A stretch of 64,000 bases of DNA from Balnearium lithotrophicum. Its GTDB lineage: Bacteria > Aquificota > Aquificia > Desulfurobacteriales > Desulfurobacteriaceae. Location: positions 62,001 to 126,000 of the forward strand of contig NZ_FXTM01000002.1 in NCBI RefSeq assembly GCF_900182585.1, in the 5' to 3' direction. This document shows positions 31,689-39,686 of this stretch, one piece after another (position 1 is the first letter of the stretch; the number at the start of each line of letters is the position of its first letter). The position numbers and the translations under genes were made by a program. A model generated the notes under the pieces. That model was given only the letters and a program-made list of their open reading frames with translations, made no database searches and was not told the origin of the DNA.

Positions 31689-32373
31689 CCCCTTTAAAGG
31701 AGAAAGGGCTTCAGAGTACGACCTATTCTTTCAAACGAATTACGGAAGGGTAGTTTACTCTTTGGAGAGGGAGCTCCTCCTCAAGGGCCTTTCAGATTAC
31801 TTAAGGGGAAACTCCCTTGAGGTTGGATGTGGTACGGGAATCTGGATGAAAACATTTAAAGATGAGGGATTTGGTGAACCCGTTGGACTTGACATTTCAT
31901 ACGATATGCTTCTTCAGGCAAAGAGAAAGGGTTTAAAAAAACTGGTAATGGGAACAGCACTGAGACTTCCCTTCAGGGACGATACATTTGACCTTACCTA
32001 CTTCGTTACGAGTTTAGAGTTCATCGTTGATAGGGAGAGGGCTCTCCTTGAGGCAACGAGGGTTTCAAGAAAAGCCATTGCAGTGGCCTTTCTCAATAAG
32101 TATTCTCTCTTAAACATATACAGAATTGTTAAATCGTACTTCTCCAAGTCAACTTACTCTCCATCCTCCTTTCTAACGATAGATGAACTTAAAAAGTTGG
32201 CTTCCTTTGTTTCATCAGTCGGAAGGAAGGGTTTAAAACTGGAAAAATTCCTGACAACTATTAATTTATCGGTGGGAAACTTCATTGAAGAGTCTCTGGA
32301 GAGGAAATTTGGTTTTGAACTCCCATTTGGAGCATTTGCCTTGGCGGTTTTTAGGGTTGTAAGATGGAGTTAG
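31678..32373 (+). CDS. Class I SAM-dependent methyltransferase
   Basis: A 231-residue methyltransferase. Motif I is SLEVGCGTGIWMKTF, followed by VGLDISYDMLLQAKRKG and the post-II segment LPFRDDTFDLTYFVTSLEFI, typical of the UbiE/type 11 group. Substrate is unknown. It begins at a TTG inside the end of nurA and its stop overlaps mnmH, so the three genes form one coupled unit. Confidence 0.85.
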   Translation: MESNPFKGERASEYDLFFQTNYGRVVYSLERELLLKGLSDYLRGNSLEVGCGTGIWMKTFKDEGFGEPVGLDISYDMLLQAKRKGLKKLVMGTALRLPFRDDTFDLTYFVTSLEFIVDRERALLEATRVSRKAIAVAFLNKYSLLNIYRIVKSYFSKSTYSPSSFLTIDELKKLASFVSSVGRKGLKLEKFLTTINLSVGNFIEESLERKFGFELPFGAFALAVFRVVRWS

Positions 32374-33395
32374 TTAGGGAAATAAGTATTGAAGAGGCTT
32401 TTAAAAAGGGCTTTAAGTTCATTGATGTAAGAACAAAGAGTGAATTTGAAGAGTTTCACATCCCCGGAGCTTACAATGTTCCCCTCTTTTCTGAGGAGGA
32501 GAGGAGAAAAATATCGGAGGTTTACTACAGTAAGGGAGAAAAGGAAGCACGTCTCCTTGCCCTAAAATTAGTTGGCCCCAAGCTGTACAACATTGTTTCA
32601 GAGGTAAAGGAAATAAAGGAAAGAGAGGGAAGGGTTGTTGTCTACTGCTGGCGAGGTGGAATGAGGAGCCTTGCCGTTTCTGCCATTTGCACCCTTGTAG
32701 GAATAAACGTTCCAAGGTTGATTGGGGGTTACAGGGAGTTCAGACGTTACACGTTAAGGAGAATGGAGGAAATTCTAAAGGACAAAAAATTGATTGTTGT
32801 TTACGGTCCAACTGGAAGTGGAAAGACGAGGATTTTGAGAACTCTGAAGGAGGAAGGGTTTCCCGTAATTGACCTTGAAGGACTTGCAGGCCATAGGGGC
32901 TCTGTTTTCGGTGGAATAGGACTAAAACAGCCTTCTCAGAAAATGTTTGACTCACTCCTCTGGTTGGAACTTGAGAGATTGAAGGACTCTCCAGTTATAG
33001 TTGTTGAGGGGGAGAGCAAGAGGATAGGAAAGCTCTTCATTCCTGAGCCCTTCTGGAAGGCTATGGAGAGGGGAGAAAAGGTCTCAATTGAGATACCATT
33101 AGAGGAGAGGATAAAAATTTCTATGGAGGATTACCAGGTTAACAAGTTTTCTCCTGACGTTTATCTAAAGGCACTTGAAAGAATAAGAAAAATTTTAGGC
33201 GATGAAAAGTATCAGAGAATAAAAAAGCTGATAGAGGAGAAGAACTACCCGGAAGCAGTCAGGGAGCTAATGATTAACTACTACGATAAACTTTACAAAA
33301 AATCAACTCCTGAAAGCGTTGAATCTCTAAAGGCAGAAAACTTCTCACAGGCTCTTTCCCTCCTCAGGGAACGCCTGAAGAGTAAAAAGTTCTAA
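32364..33395 (+). CDS. mnmH: tRNA 2-selenouridine synthase MnmH (SelU/YbbB)
   Basis: Exchanges sulfur for selenium in the wobble 2-thiouridine of certain tRNAs using selenophosphate. The 343-residue protein has the N-terminal rhodanese domain (DVRTKSEFEEFHIPGAYNVPL, catalytic cysteine in VYCWRGGMRS) and a P-loop domain (VVYGPTGSGKT, then DLEGLAGHRGSVFGGIG). This arrangement is specific to MnmH. Its presence implies that the cell makes selenophosphate (SelD), although selD is not in the window. It supports, but does not prove, use of selenocysteine in this organism. Confidence 0.93.
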   Translation: MELVREISIEEAFKKGFKFIDVRTKSEFEEFHIPGAYNVPLFSEEERRKISEVYYSKGEKEARLLALKLVGPKLYNIVSEVKEIKEREGRVVVYCWRGGMRSLAVSAICTLVGINVPRLIGGYREFRRYTLRRMEEILKDKKLIVVYGPTGSGKTRILRTLKEEGFPVIDLEGLAGHRGSVFGGIGLKQPSQKMFDSLLWLELERLKDSPVIVVEGESKRIGKLFIPEPFWKAMERGEKVSIEIPLEERIKISMEDYQVNKFSPDVYLKALERIRKILGDEKYQRIKKLIEEKNYPEAVRELMINYYDKLYKKSTPESVESLKAENFSQALSLLRERLKSKKF

Positions 33396-33456
33396 CAAGT
33401 TTTCCTACCAAATTTTCATATATTCAATTATGAGGAATAATCCTAAGGAGGGAGAG

Positions 33457-34464
33457 ATGCCAAAAGCAATTGCGAGCTATTGGGAGCCTTTAGAGGATAA
33501 GAAGGTAAGGTGTACACTTTGTCCAAGAAACTGCATCATTCCAAACGGGGGAAAGGGGTTCTGTTTGGTTAGGGTAAACGAGGATGGAAATTTATTTACA
33601 ACGGTATATTCAGAGATAACCTCTGCAAACTACGACCCTGTTGAAAAGAAACCTCTCTACCACTTCTACCCCGGTTCTGTAATCTTCTCAATAGGAACGA
33701 ACGGCTGTAACCTCGACTGTAAATCCTGTCAAAACTGGGAAATTGCCCGTCAGGATACCCCACACATGAGGCAGGTATTTACGCCTGAAGCAGCCGTTGA
33801 GTATGCAAAGAGGTACGGCTCAATTGGAATTGCATACACGTACAACGACCCGATAATCTGGTTTGAGTACGTAAAGGACACTGCTGAGAGGATGAAGGAG
33901 GCAGGGCTTGTTAACGTAATGGTTACAAACGGGAATATAAACATAGAGGCTTTGAGGGAGCTCCTTCCCCTAATGGATGCCTTCAACGTTGACCTTAAGG
34001 GAATGGACAGGGATTACTACCTGAAGTTTTCATCCTTTCCAAATCCTAACGTCTGGCAAACGTGTGAGGAGATTAAAAAGGCCGGTAAACACCTTGAACT
34101 TACAAAGCTCATAGTTCCGGGATTTGACAATTTCACCCCTGAGTACTTTGAGAGATTTGGAAAGTGGATTTCTGAAAACTTGGGCAAGGATGTTCCGTTG
34201 CACTACTCAAGGTTTTTCCCTGCCTACAAGCTGATGGATACACCCCCAACACCAGTTGAGGTCATAGATATGGCATACGACGTTACTAAAGATTATCTCT
34301 GGTACGTCTATGTGGGGAACGTTATAGAGCCTGAGAGGGAATCAACCTACTGTCCCCAGTGTGGAGAGCTCTTAGTCAAAAGGGTAGGTTACAACGTAGA
34401 GGTTCTTTTTACCAAAGATGGGAAGTGTCCTAACTGTGGAAGGCCTGTAGATTTCGTTTTTTGA
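33457..34464 (+). CDS. amrS: AmrS-like radical SAM enzyme (PFL-activase-like)
   Basis: A radical SAM protein of about 335 residues of the AmmeMemoRadiSam type. An N-terminal cysteine segment (RCTLCPRNCIIPNGGKGFC) precedes the radical SAM motif GTNGCNLDCKSCQNWEIAR. The C-terminus carries a rubredoxin-like zinc ribbon (YCPQCGELL and CPNCGRPVDF). In many genomes AmrS occurs with AMMECR1 and Memo proteins; those partners are not here. Function is not established. I chose the ATG at 33457, which follows AAGGAGGGAGAG, over an ATG at 33430. Confidence 0.88.
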   Translation: MPKAIASYWEPLEDKKVRCTLCPRNCIIPNGGKGFCLVRVNEDGNLFTTVYSEITSANYDPVEKKPLYHFYPGSVIFSIGTNGCNLDCKSCQNWEIARQDTPHMRQVFTPEAAVEYAKRYGSIGIAYTYNDPIIWFEYVKDTAERMKEAGLVNVMVTNGNINIEALRELLPLMDAFNVDLKGMDRDYYLKFSSFPNPNVWQTCEEIKKAGKHLELTKLIVPGFDNFTPEYFERFGKWISENLGKDVPLHYSRFFPAYKLMDTPPTPVEVIDMAYDVTKDYLWYVYVGNVIEPERESTYCPQCGELLVKRVGYNVEVLFTKDGKCPNCGRPVDFVF

Positions 34465-34508
34465 AAAAATGGTAAACTCTATAGAAATCCTGTAAAGAGG
34501 AGGGAGAG

Positions 34509-34967
34509 ATGAGAATTTTCAGCCCTGCATTTGGAAACGGCGAGTACATACCTATCAAATACACCTGCGACGGAGAGGACGTTTCCCCACCCCTTCTCTT
34601 TCTTGACCCACCGGAGGAAACCCAGAGCTTTGCCCTTTTAGTTGACGACCCCGATGCCCCTGGTGGAGTCTTTACCCACTGGATTATCTACGATATCCCT
34701 TCAAACTTTGAAGGACTCCCCGAGGATGTCCCCCCCGCTCCAGAACTTGAGTACGGAATAAAGCAGGGTATTAACGACTTTGGTAGAGTGGGTTACGGAG
34801 GTCCCTGTCCACCACCGGGAAGGCCCCACAGGTACTTCTTTGTTCTATTTGCCTTGGACGTTCCTTCAATCGGAATTCCTGCAGGGGTTGACAAGTCTGA
34901 GTTCCTGTCGGCAATTGAGGGGCATGTTCTATCTCAGGATGAACTTGTAGGACTCTACAGTAGATAA
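34509..34967 (+). CDS. YbhB/YbcL family PEBP-like protein
   Basis: A 152-residue phosphatidylethanolamine-binding-like (Raf kinase inhibitor-like) protein. IKYTCDGEDVSPPL, LLVDDPDAPGGVFTHWIIYDIP and YGGPCPPPGRPHRYFFVLFALD are the family's ligand-pocket motifs. The bacterial role is unknown. It has a GGAGGGAGAG ribosome site and lies between the AmrS-like gene and the beta-CASP nuclease gene. Confidence 0.93.
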   Translation: MRIFSPAFGNGEYIPIKYTCDGEDVSPPLLFLDPPEETQSFALLVDDPDAPGGVFTHWIIYDIPSNFEGLPEDVPPAPELEYGIKQGINDFGRVGYGGPCPPPGRPHRYFFVLFALDVPSIGIPAGVDKSEFLSAIEGHVLSQDELVGLYSR

Positions 34968-34981
34968 TAGATTTTCCCCCT

Positions 34982-36244
34982 ATGGAAAATTTGTTCATAC
35001 CAATCGGTGGCGGAAACGAAATAGGGGCAAGCTGTTACCTTTACATCGTTGATGGTTTAAAGTTTGTTGTTGATTCTGGGATACGGTTTTCTCCAAAGGA
35101 GCCATTTCCAGACTTTAATTTATTAAAATCATTGGCTCCTGAAATTGATGCTATTTTCATAACCCATGCCCACATCGACCACTGCGGGAGTATTCACATC
35201 CTATCCAATCTCTACCCTGAAACTCCCATATACACAACCCATGAAACGGCCCAGCTCCTTTCGCTGATGGTTGAGGATGCAATAAAGGTTCGGCACATCC
35301 AGAATAGAAATTCTCAGGATGAGTGGAAGGAGTACAAGCTCCTGGATAGAGCCCTCTCCAAAATTGAGAGGAGGGATTTCTTTGACAGAATTGTAGTTAA
35401 AAACGTTGAGTTTACTTTTTACCCGGCCGGACACATTTTAGGAGCTCTCTCTTTAGGTGCATTCTACGGAGAAAACTCCTTTCTGTTCCACTCTGGAGAC
35501 ATCTCCATTTCCCCGCAAAAGACCGTTGAGGGCGCATTCATTCCAGACCAAAGGGCAGACCTTTTAGTTTGTGAAAGCACCTACTTCTACTCATCGAGGA
35601 GCTTTGACAGAGAGAGGAGTGAGAAGGAGCTCTTAAATACCGTTAGGGAAACGGTGGAGAGGAGGGGAAAGGTTTTAATACCTGTTTTTGCCCTCGGAAG
35701 GGCTCAGGAGATTATGTTGATACTCTCTGAGGGTATGGAGAGGGGAGAGATTCCACCAATTACCGTTTACGTTGACGGCCTTGCAAAGGAGGTTTCAACC
35801 ATTTATGAGAACCTATTAAACAAAAACTTTTTTAACTACTATCTTCAGCCAGCTCCCTCCTATAAAGGTCTTTCCTTTAAAGAGGCATGTGAGGAGAACT
35901 TGAGGGAGGCAGACTGTATCCTATCAACCTCTGGAATGCTGATGGAAGGAACACCTTCATTCATCTATAGTGGGTTAATCTCAAGAAACCCCAAGAACGC
36001 AATAGTATTCAGTGGATACATGGCCGAGGAGAGCTTCGGATACAGGCTCCTTAATGATAGAAAGATTTTCAGTTCTTACAGGTGTCAAATAAGAAAACAC
36101 CACCTCTCTGCCCACTCCGACAAGGAGGAGTTAGAAACCCTTCTAAATAGACTTTCTCCCAAAAGAGTAGTTATGGTTCACGGATATCCAACGAAGGAGA
36201 ATGAGAAGTTTCATGCGTTCAACAGGGAGGTTGTAAGATTTTGA
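34982..36244 (+). CDS. Beta-CASP metallo-beta-lactamase-fold RNA nuclease
   Basis: A 420-residue protein with the MBL motifs THAHIDHCG, PAGHILGALSLG and FHSGD. The beta-CASP motifs are CESTYF, VFALGRAQEIML and HHLSAHSDKEELE, and a final MVHGYPTKEN histidine completes the site. This architecture belongs to RNA-processing exonucleases and endonucleases of the CPSF73/RNase J-related group, without KH domains. It probably degrades or trims RNA in the cytoplasm. It overlaps the next gene by four bases. Confidence 0.9.
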   Translation: MENLFIPIGGGNEIGASCYLYIVDGLKFVVDSGIRFSPKEPFPDFNLLKSLAPEIDAIFITHAHIDHCGSIHILSNLYPETPIYTTHETAQLLSLMVEDAIKVRHIQNRNSQDEWKEYKLLDRALSKIERRDFFDRIVVKNVEFTFYPAGHILGALSLGAFYGENSFLFHSGDISISPQKTVEGAFIPDQRADLLVCESTYFYSSRSFDRERSEKELLNTVRETVERRGKVLIPVFALGRAQEIMLILSEGMERGEIPPITVYVDGLAKEVSTIYENLLNKNFFNYYLQPAPSYKGLSFKEACEENLREADCILSTSGMLMEGTPSFIYSGLISRNPKNAIVFSGYMAEESFGYRLLNDRKIFSSYRCQIRKHHLSAHSDKEELETLLNRLSPKRVVMVHGYPTKENEKFHAFNREVVRF

Positions 36245-37680
36245 GAGTCTACTTGGGATACCCCCTTTCCTTCTCTCCAAAAGGTGAATTTAAACTGAAA
36301 GATAATTTTTTAAGGGAAGTAAACTGTAACTATTCCTCAATTCCAGTTGAAGTCAAAAAGAAACTACTTTCGCTTTTGGAAAATATATCACAGAAAGACT
36401 ACATTTTTTTAGACGGTATATCGTACGACGGGATAGACCTATTAGAGTTTTCGCTCTTTCCGATAGAGAAGTTGGACGTTGATGAGGTTGTTGTTCCCGG
36501 CTATCTCTACGGAAAGCAGACCTATTTAATAAGGGAGCTCTTTAAAAAAGTTTTTAACAGAAAAGTTACTGTTCTCTACGATTTCAACTTCTTTGATTCA
36601 GGTTCAATAGTTATAAATGTTGGCTATACAAGGAGCTCTATCTCCCTTGGGGGAAAACTTCTCTCGGTTGTACCAATTGGTGAATTTCACTTTGTAGACA
36701 TTTTCGGAAATTACCTTTTCAATAGAACTATAGGTGAACTTGGAATTTCAAATGCAAAGTTGAGAAAAGAGGGTATAAGAGGAGAGCTCCTTGACAGCTG
36801 CCGTGCCTCGGCGGCAAGAATCCTCTTTGGCCGTTCAGATACCCTCTCCCTACCTCAGCTTAACTACAGGAGAACTGTTCCAAAAGGTGAGGTTGAGAAG
36901 GCCATTAGCCCGATTTTAGGAAGTGCAAGGTATGGAGACGTTATCCTATCCCTTTCAAACTTCTCCTCAATTTTCGTCAAGCTCCTCTACACCTACGAGG
37001 AAATCTACAGGGAGAGGTTAAAGGTCTCATCAATCTCCGTCATAGGAAGGTTGAGGTGGCCCTTTATTCACCTCCTTAAAACCGTCTTTCCCATACCTGT
37101 CAATGAGCTTTCAGGGAAGGAGTTTTTAAACCTAAAGGTTGAAAACAGGCATTTAAAGGTTGATGTAAGGAATTTTTCACTCGACAGGTCAGTTCTAAGG
37201 CTTGAGGAGATTGAGGAGGAGCCTGAGGAGATAAGTTTAGAATCCCTGAGGTACTACTTCAACAAGAGGGACTTAAAGGGAGTAAAGGTTATAGAGGAGC
37301 TCTCAAAAGGGCTTTCTAAGGACAGCTCCTTTGTTTACGAACTTCTTAACATAGTTAAGAGGTGTTTTGCCACTCAGATGGAGGATATTTTCTACTTAAA
37401 TGCATCAATTGCTGCTCTGAGCCACTTGGATTTGAACAACTTTCTCTTTAAAAAGGTTCAAAGGGAGATGGAAAATAAGGCCTTTGACTGGCAGTTACCC
37501 TTTGAGACAAAGATAAACATTCTCTACTTCTGTTATAAGAACAGGGAGAAACTGAATGGAACTCCCCTGTCAATCTTTCCCTACCTAATGGTCACCTACA
37601 TAAGAAACAGAAAGGTTTCAGAGGGAGAAAAGAACTTTGTAAGAACCGTTGCCGAAGAATTTTTTAAACTTAATTCCTAA
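36241..37680 (+). CDS. Divergent Hsp70/actin-fold-like protein, unknown
   Basis: A 479-residue soluble protein with no clear family. Three segments recall the Hsp70 ATPase domain in order: VDEVVVPGYLYGKQTYLIRELFK (residues 80-102, like AVITVPAYFNDxQRQ), SGSIVINVGYTRSSISLGGK (120-139, like the phosphate-2 loop) and SSISVIGRLRWPFIHLLKTVFP (263-284, like VVLVGGSTRIPxVQ). The N-terminal phosphate-1 motif (DLGTT-like) is lacking. The C-terminal third (about 320-479) is helical. It starts at a TTG overlapping the nuclease gene. The resemblance is weak and could be structural only. Confidence 0.5.
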   Translation: MRVYLGYPLSFSPKGEFKLKDNFLREVNCNYSSIPVEVKKKLLSLLENISQKDYIFLDGISYDGIDLLEFSLFPIEKLDVDEVVVPGYLYGKQTYLIRELFKKVFNRKVTVLYDFNFFDSGSIVINVGYTRSSISLGGKLLSVVPIGEFHFVDIFGNYLFNRTIGELGISNAKLRKEGIRGELLDSCRASAARILFGRSDTLSLPQLNYRRTVPKGEVEKAISPILGSARYGDVILSLSNFSSIFVKLLYTYEEIYRERLKVSSISVIGRLRWPFIHLLKTVFPIPVNELSGKEFLNLKVENRHLKVDVRNFSLDRSVLRLEEIEEEPEEISLESLRYYFNKRDLKGVKVIEELSKGLSKDSSFVYELLNIVKRCFATQMEDIFYLNASIAALSHLDLNNFLFKKVQREMENKAFDWQLPFETKINILYFCYKNREKLNGTPLSIFPYLMVTYIRNRKVSEGEKNFVRTVAEEFFKLNS

Positions 37681-37710
37681 AAAGATTAAAGGAGTAAAAC
37701 GCAGCTAAAA

Positions 37711-37740
37711 AAGGGAGGTATGTACAGAACATACTCTTTT
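37711..37740 (+). terminator. Possible terminator after the Hsp70-like gene
   Basis: GTATGT (37718-37723) pairs with ACATAC (37729-37734). With one bulged G the stem can extend into AAGGGA pairing with TCTTTT. The T-run is thus part of the stem. It lies in the 120-base gap before pgpA, which otherwise holds only its AGGAGG ribosome site. Confidence 0.35.
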
Positions 37741-37800
37741 AAAACTCTACGCAGGATAATCCGTTAAAATTAAAACTTAACCTTCAAAGATTAGGAGGTA

Positions 37801-38262
37801 ATGTTGAAATTCCTTCTTGAATTCATAGCAACAGGTTTTTTCTCTGGAAAGCTGCCAAAAATGCCGGGGACTTGGGGGTCGATACTTGCATCTATCCTAT
37901 GTTACTTTTTCTGGCCTTCTAACTTGACATATCAAATATTAATTATCATCGTAACTTTTAGTCTGAGTGTTCTTTCTTCTGATTTTGTATCCAAACAGCT
38001 GAGAGAGAAAGACCCTGATATCGTTGTTATTGATGAGATTTTAGGTATTGAGATTACATTTTTAGGATTAAATGTCTACCATGACATAAAACTCGCATTC
38101 TTAGGTCTCTTAATATTTAGAGTTATTGATATAATAAAACCCCCTCCAATTCCCTGGTTTGAGAGACTACCAGGTGGCTGGGGAATAACTGTAGATGATG
38201 CTGTAGCAGGTATCGTTTCCAATTTTTTGTTAAGACTCGTTGGAGGTCTTATTTATGTTTAA
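37801..38262 (+). CDS. pgpA: Phosphatidylglycerophosphatase A
   Basis: Dephosphorylates phosphatidylglycerophosphate to phosphatidylglycerol in the inner membrane. The 153-residue protein has the family motifs KMPGTWGS, VIDEILGIE, FRVIDIIKPPPIPWFE and GGWGITVDDAVAGI, with several membrane segments. Ribosome site AGGAGG. Its stop overlaps the start of pycA, an unusual pairing with no obvious metabolic link. Confidence 0.92.
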   Translation: MLKFLLEFIATGFFSGKLPKMPGTWGSILASILCYFFWPSNLTYQILIIIVTFSLSVLSSDFVSKQLREKDPDIVVIDEILGIEITFLGLNVYHDIKLAFLGLLIFRVIDIIKPPPIPWFERLPGGWGITVDDAVAGIVSNFLLRLVGGLIYV

Positions 38263-39673
38263 AAAGGTTCTAATTGCAAACAGGGGTGAAGTAGCCACAA
38301 GAATAATAAGGGCATGTAAGGAGTTGGGAATAAAAACCGTTGCTATATACTCTGAAGCCGATGTAAACTCACTTCACGTCAAAAAGGCCGATGAAGCCTT
38401 TCTCATCCACGGAGACCCTATAAAGGCATATCTCAACTATTACAAGATTGTTGACATTGCAAAAAGGGCAGGAGCTGATGCAATCCACCCAGGTTACGGT
38501 TTTCTCTCGGAAAGAGCTGACTTTGCCGAGTACGCAAGAAAGCATGGAATAGAGTTTATAGGGCCTTCAGTAGAGCACCTTAAAATCTTCGGTAGCAAGA
38601 TTGAATCAAAGAGACTTATGAAGGAGTTGGGCGTTCCTGTTGCAGAGGGAAGTGAAGAACCCATTTTTGATGTTGAAAAGGCAAAGGAGATAGCTGAAAA
38701 GATAGGCTACCCTGTCATGATAAAGGCAGCCCATGGTGGTGGAGGAAGGGGGCTTAGGGTTGCAAGGAATGAAAAGGAGCTAATTTCCCAGTTCCAAATA
38801 GCTGTTAAGGAGGCTGAGGCGGCCTTTGGAAAAGGAGAAGTTTTTATAGAAAAGTTCATTGAAAATCCGAGGCACATAGAGATTCAAATAGTTGCTGATA
38901 AACATGGAAATGTTGTTCATTTGGGGGAAAGGGACTGTTCTCTTCAGAGAAGACACCAGAAGGTTTTAGAAATTGCCCCTTCACCCGTTTTAACGAGAAG
39001 GCAAAGAGAAAAGTTAGGTAAAGTCTGCGTCGAAGCAGCTAAAAAAATAGGTTACTACGGTGTTGGAACGTGGGAATTTTTAATGGATAAGTATGGAAAC
39101 TTTTACTTTATGGAGGTGAACCCAAGGCTTCAAGTGGAGCATACGATAACTGAGGAAGTTACTGGAATAGACATTGTACAGGAGCAGATTAGAATTGCTG
39201 CCGGAATGGGACTCTCCTTTTCTCAGAGAAATGTCCAAATATACGGCTTTGCCTTTCAGTTTAGAATAAATGCTGAGGACCCAAAGAGGGATTTTGTTCC
39301 CGTTCCAGGGACGATTACTGCCTACTACTCACCTGGTGGTATCGGAGTAAGAATAGATGGTGTTGTCTACAAAGGATATACGATTCCTCCTTACTACGAT
39401 TCAATGGTTGCAAAGTTAATAGTTTGGGGAAGAAGCTGGGATGAAACTATCAGGCGCTCAAAGAGAGCTCTAGGCGAATTTGTTATAAGGGGCGTTCCAA
39501 CGACAATTCCCTTCTTTAAAAAAATTATAAACGACCCTGAATTTGTTAAAGCCCAGTTTGATACTTCATTTATAGATAGGAAGATAAAGGAATTTACGTT
39601 CATAAAGGAAACGGATCCAGAGGTTCTTGCACTTGCAATTTCGGCAGCCATAGCTGCCCACCATGGGCTTTAA
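38255..39673 (+). CDS. pycA: Pyruvate carboxylase subunit A (biotin carboxylase)
   Basis: ATP-dependent carboxylation of biotin, the first half-reaction of two-subunit pyruvate carboxylase. The 472-residue protein starts MFKKVLIANRGEVATRIIRA after TGGAGG. It shows HPGYGFLSERADFAEY, the ATP-grasp loop AAHGGGGRGLRVA and the catalytic segment MEVNPRLQVEHTITEEVTG. The adjacent pycB indicates the oxaloacetate-forming enzyme and not acetyl-CoA carboxylase. In an autotroph it would replenish the reductive TCA cycle. Confidence 0.95.
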   Translation: MFKKVLIANRGEVATRIIRACKELGIKTVAIYSEADVNSLHVKKADEAFLIHGDPIKAYLNYYKIVDIAKRAGADAIHPGYGFLSERADFAEYARKHGIEFIGPSVEHLKIFGSKIESKRLMKELGVPVAEGSEEPIFDVEKAKEIAEKIGYPVMIKAAHGGGGRGLRVARNEKELISQFQIAVKEAEAAFGKGEVFIEKFIENPRHIEIQIVADKHGNVVHLGERDCSLQRRHQKVLEIAPSPVLTRRQREKLGKVCVEAAKKIGYYGVGTWEFLMDKYGNFYFMEVNPRLQVEHTITEEVTGIDIVQEQIRIAAGMGLSFSQRNVQIYGFAFQFRINAEDPKRDFVPVPGTITAYYSPGGIGVRIDGVVYKGYTIPPYYDSMVAKLIVWGRSWDETIRRSKRALGEFVIRGVPTTIPFFKKIINDPEFVKAQFDTSFIDRKIKEFTFIKETDPEVLALAISAAIAAHHGL

Positions 39674-39686
39674 AAAGGAGGCATGA

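Noticed and set aside
31678-33395. Possible selenium operon around mnmH
   Set aside because: The neighbours are a NurA nuclease and a generic methyltransferase; no selA, selB, selC or selD is recognisable in the window.
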